Of a stretch of DNA of 25,000 nt, positions 16,806 through 24,974 are shown one piece after another. This DNA comes from Haliscomenobacter sp. (GTDB taxonomy: Bacteria; Bacteroidota; Bacteroidia; Chitinophagales; Saprospiraceae). The position numbers and the translations under genes were made by a program. Position 1 is the first letter of the stretch. Every line of letters starts with the position of its first letter. The stretch lies in contig NZ_JADKCX010000086.1 in the NCBI RefSeq assembly GCF_016718685.1, positions 1-25,000 on the forward strand. Reading direction: 5' to 3'. The notes under the pieces are model-generated. The model made no database searches. It saw only the letters and a program-made list of their open reading frames with translations, and was not told where the DNA came from.

Positions 16806-19033
16806 ATGAAAACAACTCACGGTCTGATCCTCCTTTTTTTGCTGTGCTTTTTCAAGCAAACCCTTTATTCCCAAGATATTTATGTATCAAAAACGGGGAA
16901 TGATTCCAATCCGGGCACCAAAGAAAAGCCTGTGGCCACCCTTACCGCTGCTCAAAACCTCATTAGGCACTATAAATCGATCCATGACTTACCTGAAGGC
17001 GGCCTAACCATTTGGATTTCGGCAGGCGAATACGAGCAAAGACAGGCCTTTGTCCTGAATGAAAACGATAGTGGCGAACCCGGTAAACCCATTACCTGGC
17101 GGGCGGAAATTGGGCAGGAGGTACACATCATTGGGGGGACGCGCATTCCAGGCGAAAAATTTACCGCACTTACCGATAAGCAGATCATCAAGCAGCTCAG
17201 ACCTGGCGTTGCTTCCCGGCTTGTACAGGTCAACTTAAAAACCCTGGGTATTTCCGACTTTGGAAAACATGCTCAATACGGCCACGGGCATGCCGTCAAA
17301 GAGGCTCCCCTGGAGTTGTTTTTTAATCATCAACCCATGACTTTGGCTCGATACCCGAATCAGGGTTTTATAAAAATTGGTAAAGTTATTGATCCAGGCT
17401 CAGTGCCTCGCGCCGGCGATTACAACGAACGGGGAGCCGTTTTTACGTATACAGACCCGCGCCATAAAGCCTGGGCTGGGTTAAAAGACATTTGGTTTCA
17501 AGGCACTTTTAATTATGGTTTTGCCGACGATATGATCCCGGTAGCGACCATTGACACCTCACGGAATCAGGTAAAATTGGCGGCATCACATTTGTATGGT
17601 GTAGCAAGTGGCAGAGATTTTCAACAGTATTTTGCTCAGAATATGCTCTCCGAATTGGATACTGCGGGAGAGTGGTATCTGGACCGCGCAGCAGGCATTT
17701 TGTATCTTTTCCCTCCCGCCGAGCTCCAAACAGCCACAATGCACATCTCCCTTTTAGAAGACCCCATTGTTTGCCTTGAAGGAGTGAGCCACCTTGTATT
17801 CAGAGATTTGACCATAGAAGTGGGGCGAGGCATCGGCATTTATATGGAAAGGGGGGCACACAACCTGATCGCAGGCTGTACGGTCCGCAACGTGGGTACC
17901 AATGGCATTTTTATGGGTCAGGGTGCACAACAGACTTTTCCTCATTTGACCATTGATGACTACGAGGGTGTGCCCATCTCACGGAAAATCGGCAATTTGC
18001 AAGGGCACATTTATAAGTATTCTACCTGGGAACGCCAGGCGGGGACACATCATGGCATTCAGAGTTGTGACGTGTACAATACGGGCAGTGGCGGCATTTA
18101 CCTGAGTGGGGGCAGCAAACGCAAATTGATCCCCGGCCATAATGTGGTGGAAAACTGCAAGGTGCATGATTACAATCGCCGCAACAAGTTTTTGTGGGCA
18201 GGAATCAATATTGACGGGTGTGGCAACCGCATTGCCCATTGTGAAATCTACAACTCCGATTGGCAGGGCATTTTTGTCTACGGCAATGAACATGTTTTTG
18301 AATACAACCACATTCACCATGTTACCCTCAACTCGGATGACACCTCTCCCTGGTACATCGGGCGCAACCCTAGCAGCCGTGGCAATATCGTGCGCTACAA
18401 CTATTTCCATGATTGTGGCAGTGCCAATCGGATGAATATGGGCATTTATTGTGACGACTCTTCTACGGGTGTGACGGTGGAAGGCAATGTTTTTGCCAAT
18501 ATGCAAACCAGTCATGGTGTATTGTTCAGCAACACGGGATGGGATTTGACCATGAAGAACAATATCGTCGTCAATCCCATGACTTACACCGCTGAAATTT
18601 CAGCCCATTATTACACCTGGGCAGCGGTACATGCCGTGCCTATGTTTGGCGAAAAAGGCCTACTTCGGAAGCGTCTTTTACAGGAGGTCAACATACTCGA
18701 ACCGCCTTACAGCACCCGCTACCCTGAACTTAAGGACTATCTAAACCCAATCATTGAGGGCAAGGAATGGGAAGGCATGCGCTCAAAGCGGAATGTAGTT
18801 GCGGATAACGTCATTGTGGGAAGTAAAGAAAACCCGTCCATTTGCTGGGTGGGCAGTACGCCGTGTGTGAAGACCGAAACAATCTGGTCATCAGCAGTGA
18901 TCCAGGGTTTGTAGATTTTAAAAATGGCAATTTTCAGCTGCGTTCAGATGCACAGGTATTTAAAATGATCCCCCATTTCAAACCTATTCCTTTTGATAAA
19001 ATGGGCTTGTATGCCGATGAATTCAGAAAGTAA
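16806..19033 (+). CDS. Secreted right-handed parallel beta-helix protein (pectate-lyase-like fold), one frameshift
   Basis: The bridged length is about 742 residues. Residues 1-22 are a signal peptide (LILLFLLCFFKQTLYSQ). DIYVSKTGNDSNPGTKEKP is the DUF1565-type opening of many secreted beta-helix proteins. From about 330 to 620, repeated coils appear: HLVFRDLTIEVGRGIGIYM, HNLIAGCTVRNVGTNGIFM, NRIAHCEIYNSDWQGIFVYG and GVTVEGNVFANMQTSHGVLF. The end PFDKMGLYADEFR is usual for this family. It may be a polysaccharide lyase or another glycan-active protein, but no lyase catalytic set could be named. The break is at GGG 18851-18853 (one base lost), after which the frame continues to 19033. Start ATG 16806 precedes the signal peptide directly; an in-frame TTG upstream is less likely. 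Confidence 0.85.
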
Positions 19034-19142
19034 ACGTTTCACTTCAAGTGTCTTATCTAATTATTGGAAAAAGAATCTCAATCTGGCAAGGCTGATTTTA
19101 ACCTGGACTCCAAGTCTTTGCCGTACCCCGATTTTGACTTTT

Positions 19143-19313
19143 GAAAATTCGTAAAAGTTTAGCACCCCGACTTCGTCGGAGTAAATCCTATAAATTTTCT
19201 CCCGCAGATCGCGCAGATTTCCGCAGAATGTCCTTGAAAAAATCTGCGGAAATCTGCGCTCTCGGGAAAACTAAACCACTGGGACGCGAGGTGCTAAATT
19301 TTTACGAAAATTC
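19143..19313. repeat. Nested inverted-repeat element (MITE/REP-like)
   Basis: The outer arms 19143-19166 and 19290-19313 are imperfect reverse complements (GGTGCTAAA...TTTACGA core). Inside, GCGCAGATTTCCGCAGA (19211-19227) and TCTGCGGAAATCTGCGC (19243-19259) form an exact 17-base inverted repeat with a 15-base loop. The words CGCAGAT recur at 19203 and 19212. There is no ORF. Such CGCAGAT-rich palindromes look like dispersed elements of this lineage, but only one copy lies in this window. Confidence 0.75.
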
Positions 19314-19373
19314 GGTATAAATCATGTTGCATTCCCAAATTTCCCATGCTTAAATTTTTCAGCACCTTGATGA

Positions 19374-19987
19374 AGCAGCGGGCAAAGCCTGTCCCACATC
19401 AACATGTGGATGTTCCCATCACCCTATCCCAGTGGCACCAACGCCGAGTACGACTAAATGACCGTTACCCGCTTCAAGAGCGGCAAGGAACTGGAAGAGG
19501 CTGGTAAAATGACCTGGGATTACATCACCAAAGGCATGAGCAAAGAAGACCTGGGCATTGCTGACAACAAAAAACCCGCAACCTGGTTGCCACCAGCCTT
19601 TATCTGATGACCGAGAGCATCTCTCCCGAAGCCGACTTCATGAAAATCACGCACCTGCAAGCCGCTTCAGGCAAAGGCGCTGAGTTAGAACAGCATGAAA
19701 AAATGATGAAGCCCGTTTTTGAAGCAGCCACCAAAATGGGTAGCATTGCCAGCTGGACTTTTGGCAGACACCTGTACCCTTACAGTCCTGAAGTTGGCAA
19801 TTATTACCGCATCATTGGCACCAATTCCCTGGACGACATGCTCAAGGCAGATACAAGCAATTACATCGAATTGAGCTTTAAAAAAGTTTATCCAACCAAA
19901 GATTATGCGGCGACCATGAAAGCCATTCGAGAAACCATGAGCATCAAATCGAGCGAACTTTGGGTAGAGGTGGATGCGACGAAGTGA
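19374..19987 (+). pseudogene. Damaged gene of unknown function (alpha/beta barrel-like monooxygenase-type domain?)
   Basis: Three pieces read as one protein: INMWMFPSPYPSGTNAEYD, stop TAA at 19455, then MTVTRFKSGKELEEAG to SKEDLGIADN, then after a frameshift near the A6/C3 runs at 19569-19577, RNLVATSLYLMTESISP through to SELWVEVDAT, stop at 19987. The frame is open only from 19374 and no start or signal peptide is found, so the 5' end seems missing. The last 126 residues are an intact open piece from ATG 19607. The sequence resembles no family I can name with certainty; the stretch THLQAASGKGAELEQHEKMM recalls dimeric alpha/beta barrel proteins. It lies directly downstream of the nested inverted repeat. 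The premature stop argues for true decay, not only a lost base. Confidence 0.6.
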
Positions 19988-20007
19988 TCCGCTCTATTGG
20001 TAACACG

Positions 20008-20077
20008 ATTTTTCAAGTTGGCACTTCACTGTGCAAGGAGCATTGTTCCAGAGCCGTGAAGTGCCAATTTGAAAAAT
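20008..20077. repeat. 22-base inverted repeat between genes
   Basis: 20008-20029 and 20056-20077 are reverse complements with a single mismatch (core GTGAAGTGCCAA). The loop is 26 bases. It sits between the end of the damaged gene and the convergent lipoprotein gene. The stem contains its own T5/A5 ends, but no T-run follows it, so it could be a weak bidirectional terminator or a dispersed palindrome. Nothing else is seen from 19988 to 20168. Confidence 0.7.
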
Positions 20078-20168
20078 GTCATTGCGGTGATCAAGCTAAG
20101 TTCCTTAATTTTGATATGAGTATCAGGAACTGCTGTACAGCCAGAGCAAGTTTAAAATTTTGAGATGA

Positions 20169-20933
20169 TCACTTCTTCCGAATCAATCGATCATACATTC
20201 TTCCTACTGTATAAAACGGCTTTTCATCCGCCGCACTCAGGTTTTCCAAAGTCCACAAGTTCAGGGTGTCGCCGCGTTTGCTCCAGGCCAGGGGAAACAT
20301 TTTTTGTCCCTCAGCAGAAAAATAGATCAAGTTGCTGCCATCTTCGGCTGCCGCCAGGTCGCCGCCTAGGGCAGTTTCGTAGTGATGATAGGCCTCAAAC
20401 CCTTTGACCGTTCCGTCGGCATTCAAGGTGATGGGACGGTCTGCGTTGCTTCGACCAAAAGGATTCTCACGGGTGTAAGTGCCAGCAAGGTGTTGACCAA
20501 CCAGCAATGTAGCTGCTCCACGAGGATCGTGTTCATGGTTTTCAACCGGTTTGAACCGAACTTCGCGCTCGGTGTCCTTGTCCAATACAATCTCCTGATC
20601 CGAAATTTGGGTTACGCGCAGCACCGCATCACCAAACATTTCCCCACTGATCTCAATGGTTTTGTCGTCAATGATGGTATAGGTGCCAGGCGCAGCTTCC
20701 ACACTGCCGTAAATATACACCACTGAATCCGGGCTGATAAACTGAAGTTCATGGCATTCGGCAGTAGCCAGTGAATCGCTGTCCGCTTCCAGAGCCTCAA
20801 TAAACGCACTCGATACCCAATACGGTGTAGCGGTGAAGGCAGGCACTTCAGCCTTTTTTGGCGCTGCATTTTGACAAGCCTGCCCTAGGGCAACAGCAAA
20901 ACTCAACAGGCACAAAATTTTAGTTGTTCTCAT
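20169..20933 (-). CDS. Lipoprotein of unknown function
   Basis: The protein is 254 residues. Residues 1-20 form a lipoprotein signal peptide ending LGQAC, so Cys20 would be lipidated and the protein anchored in the outer membrane or facing the periplasm. After a short Ala/Lys/Pro linker, residues 35-130 look like a beta-rich domain (FISPDSVVYIYG, APGTYTIIDDKTIEISG, VRFKPVEN). Residues 140-254 look like a second beta-rich domain (LAGTYTRENPFG, ITLNADGTVKGFEAY, FPLAWSKRGDTLNLWTLEN). GTYT and LNADGTV suggest lipocalin-like or META-like barrels, but no family is certain. The gene is divergent from the following plus-strand genes. Confidence 0.8.
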   Translation of the reverse strand: MRTTKILCLLSFAVALGQACQNAAPKKAEVPAFTATPYWVSSAFIEALEADSDSLATAECHELQFISPDSVVYIYGSVEAAPGTYTIIDDKTIEISGEMFGDAVLRVTQISDQEIVLDKDTEREVRFKPVENHEHDPRGAATLLVGQHLAGTYTRENPFGRSNADRPITLNADGTVKGFEAYHHYETALGGDLAAAEDGSNLIYFSAEGQKMFPLAWSKRGDTLNLWTLENLSAADEKPFYTVGRMYDRLIRKK

Positions 20934-21241
20934 GGTAACAAATTAGGTTTTAGCCATAAATATAGTCGATCCCTTAGCGAAGGAAAATGTAGCCATCTAC
21001 TTTTTTTTAAAAAAATCTCTCTTTCCCACTTACCTCTCCACCCTGTGCCGCAATTAAAGATTAAACATTGGTTGACTTGCAAACACCTGTGTATTTCATT
21101 GCATCTCAAATCTTCCAAAGGGAAGCTCAACTTAACCATCTGGAAGTTGGGAATAGCAGGTAGCGTAAATTCAGGGTTGTTTTGTTGCCAAGTCCCAGAT
21201 GAACACCAAACAATTGATCACCTCATTAAAACACCAAAGCC
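20934..21241. other. Intergenic region between divergent genes
   Basis: About 308 bases lie between the lipoprotein start and the next plus-strand ATG. The stretch must hold the promoters of both genes, but I found no clear TAnnTTTG box on either strand. A T8/A7 stretch at 21001-21015 is the only striking feature. Short ORFs here lack coding character. Confidence 0.5.
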
Positions 21242-21868
21242 ATGCTACGTCAAAACTTCATCAAAAACGCTGCTCTTATGGTTTTCTGTACCCTATTGAC
21301 AGGTTTACCTGCACTTTCCGCACAATCTATGGCCTCCCTGTACAATGTGAAGCAGGCGGAGCTGGAAATATCCAATACTGTCCGTTTGCTTGAACAAAAC
21401 ATCCTCCTGGCTTTAACTGCCGGGGTTGTTCTGCTGGGTATCGTACTGGTGTTTTACGTATTTAAGGAAAGCACCCAGTCGAATGTTTCAAGGCAAAATA
21501 GCCACAATCACTTCCTGACCATCATCGTACTGGTAGTTGGTATGGGTATGTTTTGCAGCAGTTGTGGCGTAGCCCAGGAGATGCAAGCCTCACCATCAGA
21601 CCTTACCCAAGCGCATATTCAAAGCGGATGCCCGCATCAGGCCAATCAGGAGCCGGTTGCTTTTGCCAACATTTATCGAACCATCGGGTATCCAGCACAG
21701 CGTATCTCAACCTGTAAGTTTTGTGGACAACGGATAGTCAACACGCGGATTGAAGGCGAGGAAGAAACCTTCCTAGGACAATCCGTTTACGGCTCTAAGT
21801 ATACAACTCCAACATACCTAAGTAGTGGGGCAAAAATAAATGTTCATTTTTCTGTTAGGATTAGATAA
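21242..21868 (+). CDS. Membrane protein with CxxC zinc-ribbon-like tail, unknown function
   Basis: The protein is 208 residues. Residues about 8-28 are a signal peptide or first span (ALMVFCTLLTGLPALSAQ). Further spans are at about 53-76 (ILLALTAGVVLLGIVLVFYVF) and 93-112 (FLTIIVLVVGMGMFCSSCG). The tail after residue 115 has a Cys-His group (SGCPHQANQ) and CKFCGQRI, a CxxC knuckle that could bind zinc or be redox-active. No family is recognised. The last 12 or so residues (AKINVHFSVRIR) and the stop are encoded inside a MITE-like inverted repeat, so the C-terminus has probably been replaced by an insertion. The next gene starts 84 bases downstream. Confidence 0.7.
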   Translation: MLRQNFIKNAALMVFCTLLTGLPALSAQSMASLYNVKQAELEISNTVRLLEQNILLALTAGVVLLGIVLVFYVFKESTQSNVSRQNSHNHFLTIIVLVVGMGMFCSSCGVAQEMQASPSDLTQAHIQSGCPHQANQEPVAFANIYRTIGYPAQRISTCKFCGQRIVNTRIEGEEETFLGQSVYGSKYTTPTYLSSGAKINVHFSVRIR

Positions 21869-21937
21869 GACACTAAAGTGAACCGTTTACTCATCTAATC
21901 CTATGGCAAAATGAACATTTATTTTTTGATCGCCCCT
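21826..21937. mobile_element. MITE-like inverted repeat overlapping a gene 3' end
   Basis: The arms 21832-21866 and 21893-21926 share AAAATAAATGTTCATTTT and AGGATTAGAT as inverted copies, separated only by a 5-6 base mismatch. Outside the arms, GGGGC on the left and GCCCC on the right also match as an inverted pair, placing the ends near 21826 and 21937. The loop is 26 bases. There is no transposase. It covers the last codons and stop of the gene at 21242, and ends about 15 bases before the DUF418 start. It could instead be a long terminator, but its length and the GGGGC ends favour an element. Confidence 0.6.
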
Positions 21938-21951
21938 AAAATCAAAAAAAC

Positions 21952-23334
21952 ATGTCATCAACAACTCAAGCGATGGCTACTGCCGCCCCCGTTGCGGAAA
22001 ACCAGCGCATCGACACCATCGACATCCTCCGAGGCTTTGCCCTTTTGGGTATCTTATTGATGAACATTCCCGGCTTTTCCATGGCCGATTATTCGTTTGA
22101 AGCCTTCAAAAACGACCCTGGCAGTTTCAATTTTTGGCTCTATCAAATCATTGGTATCTTTTTTGAAGGCAAGATGCGCGCCATGTTCGGCATGGTGTTC
22201 GGGGCAGGTGTGCTGCTGTTCATTGCCAATAAAGGAACCAAAGGCGCTTCGGTTCATGCGCTGTACTATCGGCGGATGTTTTGGCTCCTGTTCTTCGGTT
22301 TGATTCATGCCCACCTCATCCTTTGGATTGGCGAGATCCTGTACCTCTATGCCGTTTGCGGAATGATCCTGTACCTCTTCCGCAATGTAGCGGCCAAATA
22401 CCTGGTGTGGGCCGTGCCCATCGTAGCCATCGCGAGTTTTGTAGCCGGAACCATTCAATACCAAAACATCCGGGCAAAACGCATCGCATATGTAGAGGCG
22501 ACAACAGCCCAAGGCCAAAATCAAGCCCTTACCGCAACCCAAACCAAGGCATTGAAAGAATGGCGAGCAATAGAAAAGACCATGATCCCCAACCGGGAAG
22601 ACGCCAAAGAAAACACCCGCAAAATGAAGTCGGATTATGCCACTGTGGCAGGCTATCTGCGCCCATTAGCCTGGGACGGTCAAACCAAATACTTGCCATT
22701 TGAAGTATGGGATTCACTGGCCTTGATGCTCCTGGGTCTGGCACTTTTCAAATGGGGATTTCTGACGGGTGGATGGTCAACAAAGCAGTACTGGACAGTA
22801 CTGAAAATTGGTTATGGACTGGGTTTGCCCCTGGTGATGTGCAGCAGTTATTATGCCTTCCATCACTTCTCCACCCTCGAAGCCAACCTCGCTCGGATGG
22901 AACAGGTGCCAATCAACTGGATCGGGTTGATTTATCCCTTCCAGCGCATTTTGATCGTTTTGGGGCATGCTTCGGCACTGATTCTGTTGGCCAAATCGGG
23001 CGTAGCCCAGGGCTTGTGCCGTCGTTTGGCCGCGGTGGGGCGTATGGCTTTGAGCAACTACATCTCGCATTCGATTATCTGCACTTTATTCTTCTTTGGC
23101 TATGGTTTGAATTATTATGCCGAGCTGGAGTTTTACCAGATCTATTTCGTCGTGCTGGTCATCTGGGCCATCCAGTTGATCATCAGCCCGATCTGGTTGA
23201 AGCATTTTCGGTTCGGTCCACTTGAGTGGCTATGGCGAAGCCTGACCTATTGGAAATTGCAACCGATGCAGAGAAATGCAACTTCAAGTGGCGTTGCTGC
23301 GCCGAACACTGAAGCACACGCCGTACTACGTTAA
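21952..23334 (+). CDS. DUF418 (YeiB-like) multi-pass membrane protein
   Basis: The protein is 460 residues. The opening RIDTIDILRGFALLGILLMN is the hallmark of the DUF418/YeiB group, which is related to acyltransferase-3-like membrane proteins. About eight to ten hydrophobic spans follow, with a charged loop at about 180-245. The C-terminal conserved part has RRLAAVGRMALSNYISHSIICTLFF and the end ISPIWLKHFRFGPLEWLWRSLTY, typical of DUF418. The protein would sit in the inner membrane; substrate and reaction are unknown for the family. Start ATG 21952 is just downstream of the inverted repeat. The next gene begins 29 bases after its stop. Confidence 0.9.
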   Translation: MSSTTQAMATAAPVAENQRIDTIDILRGFALLGILLMNIPGFSMADYSFEAFKNDPGSFNFWLYQIIGIFFEGKMRAMFGMVFGAGVLLFIANKGTKGASVHALYYRRMFWLLFFGLIHAHLILWIGEILYLYAVCGMILYLFRNVAAKYLVWAVPIVAIASFVAGTIQYQNIRAKRIAYVEATTAQGQNQALTATQTKALKEWRAIEKTMIPNREDAKENTRKMKSDYATVAGYLRPLAWDGQTKYLPFEVWDSLALMLLGLALFKWGFLTGGWSTKQYWTVLKIGYGLGLPLVMCSSYYAFHHFSTLEANLARMEQVPINWIGLIYPFQRILIVLGHASALILLAKSGVAQGLCRRLAAVGRMALSNYISHSIICTLFFFGYGLNYYAELEFYQIYFVVLVIWAIQLIISPIWLKHFRFGPLEWLWRSLTYWKLQPMQRNATSSGVAAPNTEAHAVLR

Positions 23335-23363
23335 ATCATTCTCAACACTAAAATCCACTAAAT

Positions 23364-24119
23364 ATGTCTACCAAATTGTTTTTCGCTTGCGCCATCACCC
23401 TGATCGGCGCCCTGACCCTTGCTGCCCAAAGCGGCACCACCGCCGAAGGCCTGAAATACACCGTCCTTCAAGCCGGCAACGGCCCAGCCCCAAAAATGGG
23501 ACAGGAAGTAATGATCCAGGTAGAGGGATTGGACAGCACGGGCAAAGTAGAGTTTTCCAGTCGCGATCTGGGATACAACATCCATTTCCAATTGGGCAAA
23601 GAAACCGACCCCATCTCCAAAGCCCGGGACCTCTTGATGACCCAGATGAAAAAAGGCAGCAAATACCGCGAAGAATTGCCCTACAGCCTACTGCCTGCCG
23701 AGGCGCCCGAAAGTAAAAAATCGGGGTACATCGTCTCCATCATCGAAATCACCGACGTGATGGACGCCAAGCCTGCTGCCTGCGATCTGTTTGTAGAAAC
23801 CGCCGAAAAAAGTGGTATTGCCACCGCCGAGGCCGAATTCAAAGCGTTGCAAAAAAACAATCCGAAGGGCTATAGCTTTTTTGAATGGGACATCAATGCA
23901 GCAGGTTATAAAGCGTTGGAAGCCAAAAAAGTCGACGTAGCCATCGCGCTGCTCACCCTCAACAACACGATGTTTCCCAACTCTGCCAATACCTACGACA
24001 GCCTGGCCGACGCTTATGCGGCCAAAGGGGACAAGGAAAAAGCCAAGGCCAATTACCAAAAGGCTTTTCAGATGAACCCGAAGTTTACAGCCAGTAAGGA
24101 GAAGATGGAGAAACTATAA
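23364..24119 (+). CDS. Exported FKBP-like domain plus TPR protein
   Basis: The protein is 251 residues. Residues 1-21 are a signal peptide (FFACAITLIGALTLAAQ). Residues about 28-125 resemble an FKBP-type peptidyl-prolyl isomerase: GLKYTVLQAGNGPAPKMGQEV, a FQLGK strand and MTQMKKGSKYREELPYSLLP, where the last block is the usual GMKVGEKRRLTIP position. The aromatic active-site pattern is only partly kept, so isomerase activity is uncertain. Residues about 185-251 carry TPR helices (ANTYDSLADAYAAKGDKEKA, YQKAFQMNPKF). A periplasmic folding or scaffold role is inferred. It lies 29 bases downstream of the DUF418 gene and may share its transcript. Confidence 0.8.
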   Translation: MSTKLFFACAITLIGALTLAAQSGTTAEGLKYTVLQAGNGPAPKMGQEVMIQVEGLDSTGKVEFSSRDLGYNIHFQLGKETDPISKARDLLMTQMKKGSKYREELPYSLLPAEAPESKKSGYIVSIIEITDVMDAKPAACDLFVETAEKSGIATAEAEFKALQKNNPKGYSFFEWDINAAGYKALEAKKVDVAIALLTLNNTMFPNSANTYDSLADAYAAKGDKEKAKANYQKAFQMNPKFTASKEKMEKL

Positions 24120-24183
24120 ACGAGGTGTTCCGCTATCCTTCGTGTTTGAAAGGTAGAATGACTACTTCTAGTTTTTAACAATA

Positions 24184-24229
24184 AGCAGTTGATCACATTA
24201 AATCGGTTAATTTAATGTGGTCAACTGCT
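24184..24229. terminator. 20-base hairpin after the FKBP-TPR gene
   Basis: 24184-24203 and 24210-24229 are reverse complements with one mismatch (core TTAATGTG/CACATTAA) and a 6-base loop. The stem is strong, and it lies 64 bases after the stop at 24119. It is followed by CAAAAACAAATTTTT, so the T-tract is delayed. A terminator is likely but not proven; a small palindromic element is the alternative. Confidence 0.55.
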
Positions 24230-24247
24230 CAAAAACAAATTTTTACC

Positions 24248-24755
24248 ATGCAATTAAATAATTTTTTTTTTCTCATTCATAGCAACGTGTAATACCTTGT
24301 CCATTTTCACAGTCGCTTGCAATGCACCGACAAATGATGCCGCTACCAAAGCCGCCGAAACGGTAGTTGCTCAACCCGACATGGCGAAAATCAAAGCCGA
24401 AATAAAAGCCATCGAAGATGCTTGGGCCGCCGCTTCCAATGCAAAAGATGTCGCCACGATTGTGGGCTTTTATGCAGACGATGCGATCAGCATGAACGAC
24501 GACCTACCGATGCTCGTGGGCAAAGCTGCCATCCAAAAAGGCGTAGAAGCGGAGATGGCAAGACGCAAGGAAAACACCAAGACCGTGTTTGAAACCTTGG
24601 ACTTGTACGGCGACGAAAGCCGCGTGACGGAAGTCGGAAAACCACTAAAACGGATAGCACTGGAAAGGTGATCCATACCGGCAAAATACATGGCTGACTG
24701 GGAAAAACGCAACGGAAAATGGATAACCGTCCGGGACACATCAGTAATGATATGA
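24248..24755 (+). pseudogene. SnoaL/DUF4440-like lipoprotein gene with several frameshifts
   Basis: ATG 24248 gives MQLNNFFF and then enters a T10 run (24262-24271), after which the useful frame changes. That frame reads FIATCNTLSIFTVACNAPTND, a lipoprotein signal ending in VAC. The body is a SnoaL-like/DUF4440 fold: IEDAWAAASNAKDVATIVGF, YADDAISMNDDLPMLVGKAA, VFETLDLYGDESRVTEVGK. A lost base in the A4 run 24638-24641 leads to TTKTDSTGKVIHTG. An extra base near 24683-24686 leads to YMADWEKRNGKWITVRDTSV, with stop TGA at 24753. At least three shifts of both signs are needed, so this copy may be truly decayed. Domain members often act as small enzymes or binding proteins; the role here is unknown. 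Confidence 0.65.
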
Positions 24756-24765
24756 TAAGAAGTAG

Positions 24766-24928
24766 GGCGACCTGGGCCACGAAATCGGACGTTTGCAGAT
24801 GAAGATAAAAATGCCCGATGGAAGCATCGTCGGCGAAAGGGCAAATACACTGAATTGCTCAAACGTGGGCGCAGATGGCAAGGGTTATCTACGGCATGTG
24901 GAATACGGATACGCTGGCATTGAAGTAA
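24766..24928 (+). pseudogene. 3' fragment of a second SnoaL/DUF4440 gene
   Basis: Pieces in two or three frames read GDLGHEIGRLQMKIKMPDGS, then GKYTELLKRG, then a GMWNTDTLALK end with TAA at 24926-24928. This corresponds to the last strands of the same fold as the gene just upstream (compare VIHTG, KYMADWEKRNGKW, ITVRD). The N-terminal half is absent. It looks like the remnant of a tandem duplicate, or of a longer gene that has lost its middle. Confidence 0.5.
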
Positions 24929-24936
24929 GTTTTTGG

Positions 24937-24974
24937 GGATGAGTTTTGAGTTAGGCACATCTCTAAACTCGTCC
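24937..24974. terminator. Weak hairpin at the right edge
   Basis: GGATGAGTTT (24937-24946) and AAACTCGTCC (24965-24974) pair with one mismatch around an 18-base loop, followed by CTCCCTGTTTTCT. Possibly a terminator. The remaining bases to 25000 hold no gene; they end in TTCAAC, the word seen at 8090-8122. Confidence 0.3.

Noticed and set aside
24470..24958. Minus-strand ORF of 162 codons at the right edge
   Set aside because: It is antisense of the SnoaL remnants, with low-complexity Arg/Ser/Pro composition and no recognisable domain.
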